DNA of 36,889 bases from Prolixibacteraceae bacterium (GCA_018648265.1 JABGRN010000051.1:1-36889), one strand, 5' to 3'; positions 9,008 to 18,181 are shown, numbered from the stretch's first letter. Numbers and translations are program-made. The notes: generated by a model not told the origin, from the sequence alone.

Positions 9008-12000
9008 ATGGAAAAAAATCGTTTTAAAGGTTTTTTAACCTTTTTATTACTTGCCAGTTTCATGGCATTTTCTCTGGGTTCTTTTGCGCAAACAAAACAA
9101 GTTACAGGTACGGTCACCGAAGATTCTGGTGCAACTATACCTGGAGTTAGTATTGTTGTTCAGGGAACTACAGTAGGAACTATCACCGACCTGGACGGAA
9201 AGTTTACACTTAACGTACCAAGCGAAGCTAATGTTCTTGTATTTTCATACGTTGGTATGTTAAAGCAAGAAATCGAAATTGGAAACCAAACAATAATTGA
9301 TGTTTTATTGCAACCCGATGTAATTGGGGTTGACGAAATTGTTGTTATTGGTTATGGTACTCGTATGAAAGAGGAGTTAACCGGAGCTGTTTCTACTGTT
9401 TCAGCCGAAAAACTTGCGGCAACTTCTGAAACAAGTGTTGTAAGTCGTTTGCAAGGACAAGTTGCTGGTGTTACTGTTACTTCAGCTAACAGGCCTGGTG
9501 GCGATGCAACTATCCGTATTCGTGGAGTTGGGACAATTAACGACCCAAATCCATTGTACATTATTGATGGTGTCCCTGCAAGTCCTGGGAATAATATCGC
9601 ACCTGGAGACATTGAGTCAATCTCTGTTTTGAAAGATGCATCTTCGGCAGCAATTTACGGGTCGAGGGGTGCAAACGGTGTTATTATTATTACTACAAAA
9701 CGTGGAAGGATTAATCAGGATGCAACGGTAACATTTACTGCCAGAACTGGTGTATCGAATTCAATTAACCAGTACGACCTGTTAAATACCCAAGAGTATG
9801 CAGAAGCAGTCTGGCTGTCGTTTGCAAATAATGGTGCTGCTCCGTCACACGCTCAGTACGGTTCAGGTTCAACACCTGTAATTCCTGATTATATTTTACC
9901 AAATGGCGCAATGTCTGGTCAGGTTGACGAAGCTTCTTATAACTATCCTGGAACTGTAATATTTAAAGCAAATAAAGAAGGTACCAACTGGTACGATGAA
10001 ATTTATCAAACAGGTATTGTTCAGGAATACGATCTATCTGTTAGTGGTGGTGGCCAAAAGGGAACTTATTCTTTTTCTGGAAACTACCTTAATGAAGAGG
10101 GTATGTTAAAGCATACTGACTTTAAAAGATATACTTTTAGAATGAACTCCGATGCAAAATTCAATAAGTGGTTTAAAGCAGGTGAGTCGTTACAAGTTAT
10201 TTATATCGACGAAAACGGTAATTTAGGAGATAACGACGAAGGCACCGTTATTTCTCAGGCTTACCGTGCACAACCTATTATTCCTGTTTACGATATTGGT
10301 GGTAATTTTGCTGGTTCGAAAGCTCCAGAAATGGGTAATGCTTCAAACCCTTTGTCAATGCTTTATCGTGCTAAAGATAACAATGGTAAATATGTTCGAA
10401 TTCTTGGAAACGTATTTGGTGAAGTTACGTTAATGGATGGCCTTACCGCTAAAACCTTGTTAGGTTACAACTTTGGACAATGGAATGGTAAAAGTTATGT
10501 ATTGCCAACTTACGAGCACTCAGAGCCGAACATGGTTAATGGGGTGAATGCAGAATCTAACTATTCATTACAATGGAATTGGTCGAATACAATTAACTAC
10601 AATGCCACATTCGACGAAATTCATAAAATAAATGTAATTGCAGGTACCGAGGCTATTCAGAATACCTGGCAATCGTTAAATGCAAGTAGGCGTGTGTATT
10701 TCTCTGAGAGTCCGGAATACATGCAATTAGATTCAGGAGAAAGTAATAAAGAAAATAGTGGAACAGGTTCTGAATGGTCTTTGTTTTCTGTATTTGGTCG
10801 TGTTAACTACGATTTAATGGGAAAATATTTCATAGAAGGAACAGTACGTCGTGATGGTTCTTCTCGTTTTAGTGAAGCTAACCGTTATGGAACTTTCCCG
10901 GCAGCATCTGCAGCATGGGCGGTTTCTGAAGAAAGTTTTATGGCCGAAACAAGCAATTGGTTAGACTTATTAAAAGTAAGAGTAGGTTGGGGTGTTTCTG
11001 GTAACGATAGAATAGGTAATTACAATTCGTATTCTACATACGGAACAAGTTCTTATAAAGCTTCTTATGCTATCGATGGTTCAAATACCAGTGCTTATGC
11101 AGGTTTCAGACCGGCTACATTGGGTAACGAAGATGTAACATGGGAAACTACAGAAACAATCAATCTTGGTATCGATGCAAATATGCTCGATAACCATTTG
11201 GCAGTATCTGTTGATGTTTGGCAAAGGAATACAAGCGATATGCTTTTCCAGGAGCCTATTCCTCAGGTTATGGGTGTTGCTTCTGCTCCATTTGTAAATA
11301 TTGGTGAAATGAAAAATACCGGTATTGATTTTGAATTAGGATATAATAATTCAGCTTTGGACGGAAAACTAACTTACAATGCAAGTCTTACACTTTCGCA
11401 CTATAAAAACGAAATTGTACAACTATCCGGCGATCCTGACAGAACAATTGATGCGGCAAGTGAGCGCCAGATGACTTATACACGTTATGCTAATGGAACA
11501 GCATTTCCCGAATTCTTCGGATATGTTGTTGAAGGAATTTTCCAAACTCAGGCTGAAGCCGATGCACACGCACCTTACGGAACATCAGATTACAATGCTC
11601 CAGGGCATTTTAAATATCAGGACGTTGACGGAAGCGGTGTTATTGATGCCGATGACAGAACTTTTATTGGAAGCCCACACCCAGATTTAACCGGTGGTTT
11701 AAATATCGACCTTGGTTATGGTGCATTCGACCTAAATATGTTCTTCTACGGAAGTTTAGGAAACGAAATGGTAAATTACGTAACCCGATGGATTGATTAC
11801 GGTATGTTTAATGGTGGTTTAAGTAAAGATGCTTTGTATGAATCATGGGGTAGCCCGTATCTGGCAAACAATGCTGATGCTACTTTGCCAATGCTTGATC
11901 AAAGTGATATTTCTCAACAACCATCAACAGCCTTTGTGGAAGATGCTTCGTTCCTGAGAATGAAAAACTTAAGATTAGGATATACTCTTCCTCAAAGTAT

Positions 12001-12181
12001 TTTGGATAAGGCGCAAATTAAAAGGTTAAGTGTTTATGCACAGGTTTCTAATGTATTTACAATTACTAAGTATAGTGGACTTGATCCTGAAGTCAGATCT
12101 TCCGGAAGTAATATGGGCTTAGATATGGGGGCATGGCCAACACCACGTCAGATTATGTTTGGTGTAACACTTGGGTTATAA
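9008..12181 (+). CDS. susC: SusC/RagA-type TonB-dependent outer-membrane transporter
   Basis: Full-length outer-membrane oligosaccharide transporter of 1057 residues, paired with the SusD that starts 28 nt downstream. Seen in order: a signal peptide ending SFAQ (cleavage near residue 28), a carboxypeptidase-regulatory-like domain (residues about 30-115, VTGTVTEDSGATIPGVS), the DEIVVIGYGT linker, a plug (RIRGVGTI, LYIIDGVPAS) and a TonB-dependent barrel ending TPRQIMFGVTLGL. It is clearly paralogous to the SusC at the left edge along its whole length, including the EIGNQT, GSPHPDLTGG and KYSGLDPEV blocks. The barrel loops differ most, which suggests the two systems take related but not identical glycans. 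Confidence 0.97.
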   Translation: MEKNRFKGFLTFLLLASFMAFSLGSFAQTKQVTGTVTEDSGATIPGVSIVVQGTTVGTITDLDGKFTLNVPSEANVLVFSYVGMLKQEIEIGNQTIIDVLLQPDVIGVDEIVVIGYGTRMKEELTGAVSTVSAEKLAATSETSVVSRLQGQVAGVTVTSANRPGGDATIRIRGVGTINDPNPLYIIDGVPASPGNNIAPGDIESISVLKDASSAAIYGSRGANGVIIITTKRGRINQDATVTFTARTGVSNSINQYDLLNTQEYAEAVWLSFANNGAAPSHAQYGSGSTPVIPDYILPNGAMSGQVDEASYNYPGTVIFKANKEGTNWYDEIYQTGIVQEYDLSVSGGGQKGTYSFSGNYLNEEGMLKHTDFKRYTFRMNSDAKFNKWFKAGESLQVIYIDENGNLGDNDEGTVISQAYRAQPIIPVYDIGGNFAGSKAPEMGNASNPLSMLYRAKDNNGKYVRILGNVFGEVTLMDGLTAKTLLGYNFGQWNGKSYVLPTYEHSEPNMVNGVNAESNYSLQWNWSNTINYNATFDEIHKINVIAGTEAIQNTWQSLNASRRVYFSESPEYMQLDSGESNKENSGTGSEWSLFSVFGRVNYDLMGKYFIEGTVRRDGSSRFSEANRYGTFPAASAAWAVSEESFMAETSNWLDLLKVRVGWGVSGNDRIGNYNSYSTYGTSSYKASYAIDGSNTSAYAGFRPATLGNEDVTWETTETINLGIDANMLDNHLAVSVDVWQRNTSDMLFQEPIPQVMGVASAPFVNIGEMKNTGIDFELGYNNSALDGKLTYNASLTLSHYKNEIVQLSGDPDRTIDAASERQMTYTRYANGTAFPEFFGYVVEGIFQTQAEADAHAPYGTSDYNAPGHFKYQDVDGSGVIDADDRTFIGSPHPDLTGGLNIDLGYGAFDLNMFFYGSLGNEMVNYVTRWIDYGMFNGGLSKDALYESWGSPYLANNADATLPMLDQSDISQQPSTAFVEDASFLRMKNLRLGYTLPQSILDKAQIKRLSVYAQVSNVFTITKYSGLDPEVRSSGSNMGLDMGAWPTPRQIMFGVTLGL

Positions 12182-12209
12182 TAAATAACTTATTATTAAT
12201 TTAAAACAA

Positions 12210-14018
12210 ATGAATAATATGAAAAAATTATCAATAATAATGGTCACTGTATTTCTGTTGACCATGTCATATTCATGTTCAGAAGAATTTCTGACAAAAG
12301 CTCCTCTTGGATCTACATCAGAAAATGTATTTTACGATGCAACAGGAATTGATGCTTTGTTAATCGGAACTTATGCTATTGTACCGGGTAGTTCTTTATG
12401 GGATATTTCCTGGGGAGCTTCAATCCAAAACTGGACTTACGGTTCGGCAGCTTCTGACGATGCTTACAAAGGATCAGAATTAACCGACCAGGTTCCCGTA
12501 AACGATATTGAACGCTGGGAAGTTCAAAGTACAAATGGATATCCGGCTGATAAATATAAGTTAGGAATTGGTATGGGGGTTGACCGTGCTAATAAAACGA
12601 TGAAAGTTATCAATGCAACCGAAGAGGCAGGAACAATTACTGCTGATAAAGCTAATCTTTATAAGGCGGAAGCAAGATTTTTAAGAGCATTGTTTTATTT
12701 TGAATTGCGGTTGGTTTTTGGTGATTATGTACCAATTTTAACCGAAGAGACTGAAGACCCATTAGTGGTTTCAAACGCAAATGCTGATGGAGCTGTTTTG
12801 ACACAAATTATTACAGATCTTGAATTTGCATGGACCAATCTTCCTGAATCGCAAGCCCAGGTAGGACGTCCGACCAAATATGCTGCAATGGCATTGGCTG
12901 CAAGAGCTTATTTGCAAGATTTAAAATACGCAGAAGCTAAGCCATTATTAGATAATATTATCAATAGCGGTAAATATTCGCTTATGCCTAATTTTATCGA
13001 CAATTTTAATATTGCAACCAACAATAATGCAGAATCAATTTTCGAAATTCAGGCAAATGTAAACGATATCAATGAATCGTTAAATGCTGAAATGGGAATT
13101 GGTTTAAACTGGCCTCATGGTGGTGATATAGGTATGTGCTGTGGTTTCCACCAGCCTTCACAAAACCTGGTTAATGCTCATAAAGTGGATGAAAACGGAT
13201 TGCCAATGTTTGATACATTTAACGATGTTGATTTGGCAAATGATGCCGGTATTTCTTCGGATGAAACTTTTGTTCCTACCGATCATGCAGTAGATCCTCG
13301 TTTGGATTATACCGTCAGCCGCAGGGGAATTCCTTTTAAAGACTGGGGTATCAATCGCGGTAGTAACTGGGTACGTAAACAAACTGAAGGTGGTCCATAT
13401 CTACCTGCTCCTAAACCTTTTTTCAATCAATCAGAAAGATATAGCTTGTCAACTACAACAGGTTGGCAAACTGGTATCAATGCAAATAACTACCGTTATT
13501 TACGTTACAGCCACATTTTATTGTGGAGAGCTGAAGTTGCTGCATCAGAAGGCGATTTAGGAAGAGCTTTGGATTTAGTAAACCAAATTCGCGACAGGGC
13601 AGACAATCAGGTAGTAATGGGTAAAGTTCTTATTACCGAACTTCCTACTTCAGTTTATCCTTGGGGAGCCGAGGGAGATGTTGATTGGGATCAGCCTGCT
13701 GCAAATTACCAACTTGGCCTTTATTCAGCATTTGCTGATGCAAATGAAGCAATGACAGCTGTTCAATGGGAACAACGTTTGGAATTTGCCACTGAAGGAA
13801 TGCGTTTTTTCGACCTTCGTCGTTGGGATGGACTTCCTAATAAGATTGGTGGTAAATCAATGGTTGATTTATTGAATGATTTTGCAGTTGCAGATTTAAG
13901 GGTAAGACCTTCGTTTATGTCGGGCAAAAGCTTTAGTGAAGGCGATAAATATCAACCAATTCCACAAGCTCAACTTGATGTGCAACCTGATGTTTTAGTT
14001 CAACGTCCGGGTTATTAA
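12210..14018 (+). CDS. susD: SusD/RagB-family surface glycan-binding lipoprotein
   Basis: Surface lipoprotein partner of the SusC just upstream. The signal ends SYSC with the lipid-modified Cys at residue 23, followed by SEEF. The 602 residues show the family layout: a helical N-terminal half (ARFLRALFYFELRLVFG) and the C-terminal WEQRLEFATEGMRFFDLRRWDG signature. Two ATG codons, at residues 1 and 4, could each serve as start; the first is chosen for its spacing to susC. It shares long similar blocks with the SusD at 3166, such as LLDNIINSGKYSL, NNAESIFEIQA and SHILLWRAEVA, so the whole SusCD module is duplicated. A strong terminator follows. Confidence 0.96.
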   Translation: MNNMKKLSIIMVTVFLLTMSYSCSEEFLTKAPLGSTSENVFYDATGIDALLIGTYAIVPGSSLWDISWGASIQNWTYGSAASDDAYKGSELTDQVPVNDIERWEVQSTNGYPADKYKLGIGMGVDRANKTMKVINATEEAGTITADKANLYKAEARFLRALFYFELRLVFGDYVPILTEETEDPLVVSNANADGAVLTQIITDLEFAWTNLPESQAQVGRPTKYAAMALAARAYLQDLKYAEAKPLLDNIINSGKYSLMPNFIDNFNIATNNNAESIFEIQANVNDINESLNAEMGIGLNWPHGGDIGMCCGFHQPSQNLVNAHKVDENGLPMFDTFNDVDLANDAGISSDETFVPTDHAVDPRLDYTVSRRGIPFKDWGINRGSNWVRKQTEGGPYLPAPKPFFNQSERYSLSTTTGWQTGINANNYRYLRYSHILLWRAEVAASEGDLGRALDLVNQIRDRADNQVVMGKVLITELPTSVYPWGAEGDVDWDQPAANYQLGLYSAFADANEAMTAVQWEQRLEFATEGMRFFDLRRWDGLPNKIGGKSMVDLLNDFAVADLRVRPSFMSGKSFSEGDKYQPIPQAQLDVQPDVLVQRPGY

Positions 14019-14049
14019 AAAATAGTTTAGTTAGATTTTATACATCTTT

Positions 14050-14080
14050 AAAAGAGGGGCTGAAAAGTCCCTCTTTTTTA
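14050..14080 (+). terminator. Rho-independent terminator after the second SusCD pair
   Basis: AAAAGAGGG at 14050-14058 pairs perfectly with CCCTCTTTT at 14069-14077, and the inner bases also pair around a short A-rich loop. A T tract closes the site. It lies 32 nt past the SusD stop and 40 nt before the DUF6807 gene, so that gene needs read-through or its own promoter. Confidence 0.87.
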
Positions 14081-14119
14081 TTATTTTGTGCCCTCTTAAA
14101 CCAATTAAATATTTTAATA

Positions 14120-15154
14120 ATGAAAAAGATATCTTTTTTTGTAGGTCTAATTGTAATGAGTACAACAATTTTGTTGGCACAACCGAAAGTGGAATTAGTA
14201 GCTAAAACTGCGGAGAAAAAAGTTGATGTGTTAATCGATGGCAAGTTGTTCACCTCTTACATTTATCCCGATAACGTTAAAAAGCCTGTTTTATGGCCGG
14301 TTATTACTGCCGAAGGAAATGAAATTACACGCCAGTTTCCAATGAAAAACAAAGAAGGGGAAAGAGTAGATCATCCTCATCATCTTGGAATTTGGTTAAA
14401 TTATGGTGATGTAAACGGCCTTGATTTCTGGAACAATTCAGAAGCTATTTCAGCCGAAAGGGCAGATAAATTCGGAACTATTTATCACGAAGCTATTAAA
14501 GCTACTATAAGTGGGAAAGGCGAAGCTTCGCTTTCTACAACAGCTTCGTGGAAAGATAATCAGGGTAAAAAACTTCTGGCAGAAAAAACGGATTTTACCT
14601 TTGCAGTTGATGGAAAAACAAGAATTATTGATCGCACAACTCAATTAAAAGCGGTAAGCGGAAAAGTTGATATTACTGATAACAAAGAGGGAATGTTTGC
14701 TATTCGTGTAACCCGTGCTTTGGAATTACCATCTACCGGAAAAGTAAAGTTAGTTGATTCGCATGGTGTAGTAACCGAAGTGGATGCATCGGATGATAAA
14801 ACTGCAACGGGCAATTATTTGAGCAGCGAAGGAATTGAAGGTGGCGACGTTTGGGCAACCCGAGCCAATTGGATGAAATTGTATGGGGAGTTAAACGGGG
14901 AGAAAGTAGCAATTGTTATTTTTGATCATCCGGCGAATGCTGGATATCCTACGTATTGGCATGCACGCGGATATGGGTTATTTGCCGCAAACACTCTCGG
15001 ACAGAAAGTATTTTCAAAAGGAGAAGAAGAGATGAACCTTTCTCTTGAGGAAGGTGAGACAACTACATTTAAGTATCGCTTAGCAGTTTTCTCAGGTGAG
15101 CCAACGATAGAAGAAATTGAAAAAATGTCGAAAGAATTTGAAAGCAAAAAGTAA
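14120..15154 (+). CDS. Secreted DUF6807 (PmoA-like) protein
   Basis: Exported protein of 344 residues. A signal peptide ends ILLAQ, with cleavage near residue 20. The HPHHLGIW motif (residues 85-92), the FWNNSEAISAERAD stretch and the late YWHARGYGLFAANTLGQ block are the marks of DUF6807, a family often labelled PmoA although it has no shown link to methane oxidation. Members are common in glycan-utilisation loci of Bacteroidota and Planctomycetes, which fits this site directly after SusCD. The conserved histidines could bind a metal or sugar. The molecular role is unknown. An insertion-like palindrome lies between this gene and its probable terminator. Confidence 0.8.
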   Translation: MKKISFFVGLIVMSTTILLAQPKVELVAKTAEKKVDVLIDGKLFTSYIYPDNVKKPVLWPVITAEGNEITRQFPMKNKEGERVDHPHHLGIWLNYGDVNGLDFWNNSEAISAERADKFGTIYHEAIKATISGKGEASLSTTASWKDNQGKKLLAEKTDFTFAVDGKTRIIDRTTQLKAVSGKVDITDNKEGMFAIRVTRALELPSTGKVKLVDSHGVVTEVDASDDKTATGNYLSSEGIEGGDVWATRANWMKLYGELNGEKVAIVIFDHPANAGYPTYWHARGYGLFAANTLGQKVFSKGEEEMNLSLEEGETTTFKYRLAVFSGEPTIEEIEKMSKEFESKK

Positions 15155-15175
15155 ATTTTTCTATGGAATATTTCT

Positions 15176-15357
15176 TTAGCCTGAATTATTCATGAGTTTT
15201 TCGTTATAAGAATTCAAAATGCACAGAATAAAGGGAAGCGCAGAGTTGAGTCTCGCAGAAATAGCCTTAGCTATTTTGAGAAGCGAGAATCGAGCATTCT
15301 CTTTATTCAAAGCAGTTTGATTTAGGAATAGATAAATTTATGAATAGTTCAGGTTAG
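15176..15357. mobile_element. MITE-like palindromic insertion with TTAG target duplication
   Basis: A 174-bp element (15180-15353) is flanked on both sides by the direct 4-bp repeat TTAG (15176-15179 and 15354-15357). Its ends, CCTGAATTATTCATG and TATGAATAGTTCAGG, are inverted repeats that pair over all 15 positions with two G-T pairs. The pairing continues imperfectly inward, with GAATAAAG facing CTTTATTC and TCTCGC (15251-15256) facing GCGAGA (15283-15288). At the exact centre AAATAGC (15259-15265) faces GCTATTT (15270-15276). There is no coding capacity. The symmetry and target duplication point to a miniature transposon mobilised in trans; I cannot name the family. Confidence 0.75.
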
Positions 15358-15364
15358 ACGTCTT

Positions 15365-15381
15365 GCTGAATTAATTTCAGC
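15365..15381. repeat. Short hairpin GCTGAA/TTCAGC
   Basis: A perfect 6-bp inverted repeat with a 5-nt loop lies just right of the MITE-like element. A second hairpin, TTCCGAA/TTCGGAA (15400-15418), follows. Both are in the 3' region of the DUF6807 transcript; no function is apparent. Confidence 0.4.
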
Positions 15382-15427
15382 ATCTCAATTGTAATTCGAT
15401 TCCGAAAAATATTCGGAAAATTTATAC

Positions 15428-15471
15428 AAAAAAGAATGTGTTTGGCAAATTGGCAAAGCGCATTCTTTTTT
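15428..15471 (+). terminator. Probable terminator of the DUF6807 gene
   Basis: The A-rich arm ending AAGAATGTG (15428-15440) pairs with CGCATTCTT (from 15459), with one G-T pair, and a run of six T follows. It sits 70 nt before the next gene and downstream of the MITE-like element, which suggests the element inserted between the DUF6807 stop codon and its original terminator. Confidence 0.65.
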
Positions 15472-15511
15472 ATTAAAAGAAGTTTTATTTTATAAGGTTT
15501 ATTGAAAAATG

Positions 15512-15519
15512 TACTTTTG
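15512..15519 (+). promoter_or_regulatory. Possible -7 promoter box of the SpmAB-like gene
   Basis: TACTTTTG matches the TAnnTTTG consensus exactly. No good TTTG element is visible at the usual distance, only T/A-rich sequence. The predicted leader would be about 14 nt, which is short. Confidence 0.35.
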
Positions 15520-15539
15520 ACATTTTTACTATCTATTAA

Positions 15540-16772
15540 ATGGCACTAAATTACATCTGGATATTTTTCTTTCTTTCGGCATTTGTAATCGGTTTAGCCC
15601 GATTAATTTTTTTAGGCGATGTTGAAGTTTTTCCTGAAATGGTAAAAGCTACTTTCGACATGGCAAAAACTGGTTTCGAGATTTCTCTTGGTTTAACCGG
15701 GGTTTTAACTCTTTGGATGGGCATTATGAAAATAGGGGAGAAAGGCGGAATTGTAAAAGTATTTTCTCGATTACTTGGTCCATTCTTTAATAAACTATTT
15801 CCCGAGTTAGGAAAAGAACATCCTGCACACGGTTCAATAATAATGAACATTGCTGCCAACATGTTAAACCTCGACAATGCTGCTACTCCAATGGGATTAA
15901 AAGCCATGAAAGAGATGCAGGAAACCAATCCAAACAAGAGTACGGCTTCGAATGCCCAAATTATGTTTTTGGTATTGAACACTTCAGGTTTGACACTTTT
16001 GCCGATTAGTATTATGGTTTATCGCGCTCAACTTGGTGCAGTAAATCCTTCCGATATATTTATACCTATTCTATTAGCTACTTATTTTTCTACCATTGCC
16101 GGAATGATTTCGGTTGCCATTTACCAAAAAATTAACTTGTTGGATAAAGTCGTTTTATCTTATCTCGGAGGTTTAACCATTTTTATAGCCGGAATTATTT
16201 GGTACTTCTCAACTCTTGACAAAGAAGCTATTACTCAAGTTTCGAAGGTGACAAGTAATTTTATTCTGTTTACAGTAATTGTGGCTTTTATATTAATGGC
16301 AGTTTGGAAAAAAGTAAATGTTTACGAAGCTTTTATTGAAGGAGCAAAAGATGGTTTTAAAACTGCAGTAAAAATTATTCCTTATTTGGTTGCAATTTTG
16401 GTTGCCATTGGTGTTTTTCGGGCTTCGGGTGCAATGGATTGGTTGGTTGCAGGAGTATCCTGGGGATTTGAACAAGCCGGGATAAATGCCGATTTCACTC
16501 CAGCATTACCAACTGCTTTAATGAAACCACTTAGCGGTAGTGGAGCCCGCGGAATGATGGTGGATGCCATGACAACCTACGGAGCCGATTCGTTTGTAGG
16601 TCGCGTGGCAAGCACAGTTCAGGGAGCAACAGATACTACTTTTTATATTCTGGCAGTTTACTTTGGAGCAGTCGGGATTAAAAACACAAGGTATGCAGTA
16701 GTTTGCGGTTTAATAGCAGATTTTGTTGGAATTATAGCTTCAATTTTATTGGCGTATTTATTTTTTTATTAA
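15540..16772 (+). CDS. Fused SpmA-SpmB-type nucleoside recognition (Gate) membrane protein
   Basis: Polytopic inner-membrane protein of 410 residues. The N-terminal half carries the SpmA signature NLDNAATPMGLKAM (from residue 110). The C-terminal half carries the SpmB signature SGSGARGMMVDAM (from residue 332), followed by a STVQGATDTTFY block. Both halves are Gate (nucleoside recognition) domains, which resemble the gating part of nucleoside transporters. In spore formers SpmA and SpmB are separate proteins acting in spore core dehydration. In non-sporulating Bacteroidota the fused form is common and its substrate is unknown. It stands alone on the plus strand and converges with the Dabb gene. 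A link to the glycan locus is not shown. Confidence 0.85.
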   Translation: MALNYIWIFFFLSAFVIGLARLIFLGDVEVFPEMVKATFDMAKTGFEISLGLTGVLTLWMGIMKIGEKGGIVKVFSRLLGPFFNKLFPELGKEHPAHGSIIMNIAANMLNLDNAATPMGLKAMKEMQETNPNKSTASNAQIMFLVLNTSGLTLLPISIMVYRAQLGAVNPSDIFIPILLATYFSTIAGMISVAIYQKINLLDKVVLSYLGGLTIFIAGIIWYFSTLDKEAITQVSKVTSNFILFTVIVAFILMAVWKKVNVYEAFIEGAKDGFKTAVKIIPYLVAILVAIGVFRASGAMDWLVAGVSWGFEQAGINADFTPALPTALMKPLSGSGARGMMVDAMTTYGADSFVGRVASTVQGATDTTFYILAVYFGAVGIKNTRYAVVCGLIADFVGIIASILLAYLFFY

Positions 16773-16866
16773 TTGAAAAAATTGAGATTGTGACTTTTGT
16801 TCACATGCTCAACATGAACAGAATACGGACTTCTGAAAACTGAATACTGCGACTGTAAACTTTATT

Positions 16867-17277
16867 CTAATCCACTGAATCGTAAACCACCACTTTATTC
16901 CATAAATCAGAATTATCTTCAATAAATTTTAAATGAATCGGGTGCTTTTGATAAATGTTCTGGTCTTCCAAATTATCGAACATTACCATAAATGAATAAG
17001 TATATGAATTCTCAACAACTCCACGTTCTTCCGTTGCTGCCGGAATTCCAACATGACTCATTTTTATGGTTTCTACTTTTAACAAATCAACCATTGCTTT
17101 TTCAAACTGTTTTCGGTGTGCCTGATTTGTAGGTTCTTTCAGCCAGAAAAAAACGTGATGCATTAATGCTCCGGTAATTTCTACTTCAGCAGCTAATGCT
17201 TTTTTTGATAATGGAGACAATCCAGCCAACGCAATTCCTGCACCTGCTTTTTTAATAAACGATCTTCTGTTTTTCAT
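16867..17277 (-). CDS. Tat-exported Dabb (stress-responsive A/B barrel) domain protein
   Basis: Small protein of 136 residues with a twin-arginine export signal (NRRSFIKKAGAGIALAG), so it should cross the inner membrane folded. Residues from about 35 on fit the dimeric alpha/beta-barrel Dabb fold: a first strand with MHHVFFWLK, a helix with RKQFEKAMVDLL, then SYTYSFMVMFDN and the closing HLKFIEDNSDLW. Dabb proteins form small barrels; some bind or process small aromatic or oxidised compounds, but most are unassigned. It lies 85 nt downstream of kdsA on the same strand and may be read with it, although the functions look unrelated. Confidence 0.8.
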   Translation of the reverse strand: MKNRRSFIKKAGAGIALAGLSPLSKKALAAEVEITGALMHHVFFWLKEPTNQAHRKQFEKAMVDLLKVETIKMSHVGIPAATEERGVVENSYTYSFMVMFDNLEDQNIYQKHPIHLKFIEDNSDLWNKVVVYDSVD

Positions 17278-17336
17278 TTCTAATATTTTTTTGTGGTCAT
17301 TTTTAATAATAATTTAAAAAATTCTCTTTGTTCAAT

Positions 17337-17361
17337 TCCTCCATTGGGGAAGTTCGGAGGA
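17337..17361 (-). other. GC-rich stem-loop between kdsA and the Dabb gene
   Basis: TCCTCC (17337-17342) and GGAGGA (17356-17361) form a hairpin just past the kdsA stop. No uninterrupted T tract follows directly, so it may be a weak terminator or a 3' stabilising structure. Confidence 0.35.
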
Positions 17362-17362
17362 G

Positions 17363-18181
17363 CTACATTTTATTTATTGTTTGTTTGATCAGTACCAATT
17401 TTTCCAGTAATCCTTCCAATAAATCCAATCTCAACATATTTGCTCCATCCGATTTTGCAATTCCAGGATTTGGATGAGTTTCAATAAAAATTCCATCTAC
17501 ACCAACAGCAATTCCTGCTCTGGCAACAGTTTCAATTAATTCAGGTTTTCCACCAGTAATTCCGGTAGATTGATTTGGTTGTTGCAACGAATGTGTAATA
17601 TCTAAAATTACCGGAACATTCATTTTTTGCATTTCAGGAATTCCGCGGTAATCAACAACTAAATCCTGGTAACCAAAAGTAGTTCCACGCTCGGTTAGCA
17701 TTACATTCTTGTTGCCGCTTTCTAATATTTTTGTAACAGCAAATTGCATTGCATCAGCCGAAAGAAACTGCCCTTTTTTTATGTTGACTACTTTGCCAGT
17801 TTTCGCCGCCGCGACTAAAATATCAGTTTGCCGGCAAAGAAATGCAGGTATTTGCAAAACATCAACAAACTTGGCTGCCATCTCTGCTTCGTTGGCTGTA
17901 TGAATATCTGTCACTGTTGGAATGTCAAAAATTTCTCCAACCTTCTGCAGAATTTTTAAAGCTTTTTCGTCGCCAATTCCGGTAAAAGAATCTAACCTGG
18001 AACGGTTTGCTTTTCGGTACGAACCTTTAAAAATGTAAGGAATTTTTAAGCGTTCAGAAATAGCAACAATCTTCTCAGCAATTTCCAAAGCCATTTTTTC
18101 TCCTTCGATGGCACACGGTCCCGCCAGCAAAAAAAAGTTTCCTGAATCTGTATTTTTTAGTTTTTCAATATTGGGAATCAT
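17363..18181 (-). CDS. kdsA: 3-deoxy-8-phosphooctulonate synthase (KDO-8-P synthase)
   Basis: Cytoplasmic enzyme that condenses phosphoenolpyruvate with arabinose 5-phosphate to make KDO 8-phosphate, an early step of lipopolysaccharide inner-core synthesis. The 272-residue TIM-barrel length is normal. LAGPCAIEG near the start places a Cys (residue 23) at the metal-ligand position, which marks the metal-dependent class; metal-independent enzymes such as the E. coli one have Asn there. The other expected ligands are visible in DITHSLQQP (His), IETHPNP (Glu) and AKSDGAN (Asp). The substrate-binding KGSYRKANRSR and LTERGTTFGY motifs are intact. It is a housekeeping gene divergent from the rhamnosidase operon. 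Confidence 0.95.
   Translation of the reverse strand: MIPNIEKLKNTDSGNFFLLAGPCAIEGEKMALEIAEKIVAISERLKIPYIFKGSYRKANRSRLDSFTGIGDEKALKILQKVGEIFDIPTVTDIHTANEAEMAAKFVDVLQIPAFLCRQTDILVAAAKTGKVVNIKKGQFLSADAMQFAVTKILESGNKNVMLTERGTTFGYQDLVVDYRGIPEMQKMNVPVILDITHSLQQPNQSTGITGGKPELIETVARAGIAVGVDGIFIETHPNPGIAKSDGANMLRLDLLEGLLEKLVLIKQTINKM

Noticed and set aside
15551-15982. A 143-codon frame antisense to the SpmAB-like gene
   Set aside because: It lies wholly opposite a well-recognised gene and shows only the mirrored composition of a membrane protein.
16783-16811. Hairpin TGAG-TGTGA/TCACA-CTCA between convergent genes as a terminator
   Set aside because: The stem has an internal loop and no T tract follows on either strand.
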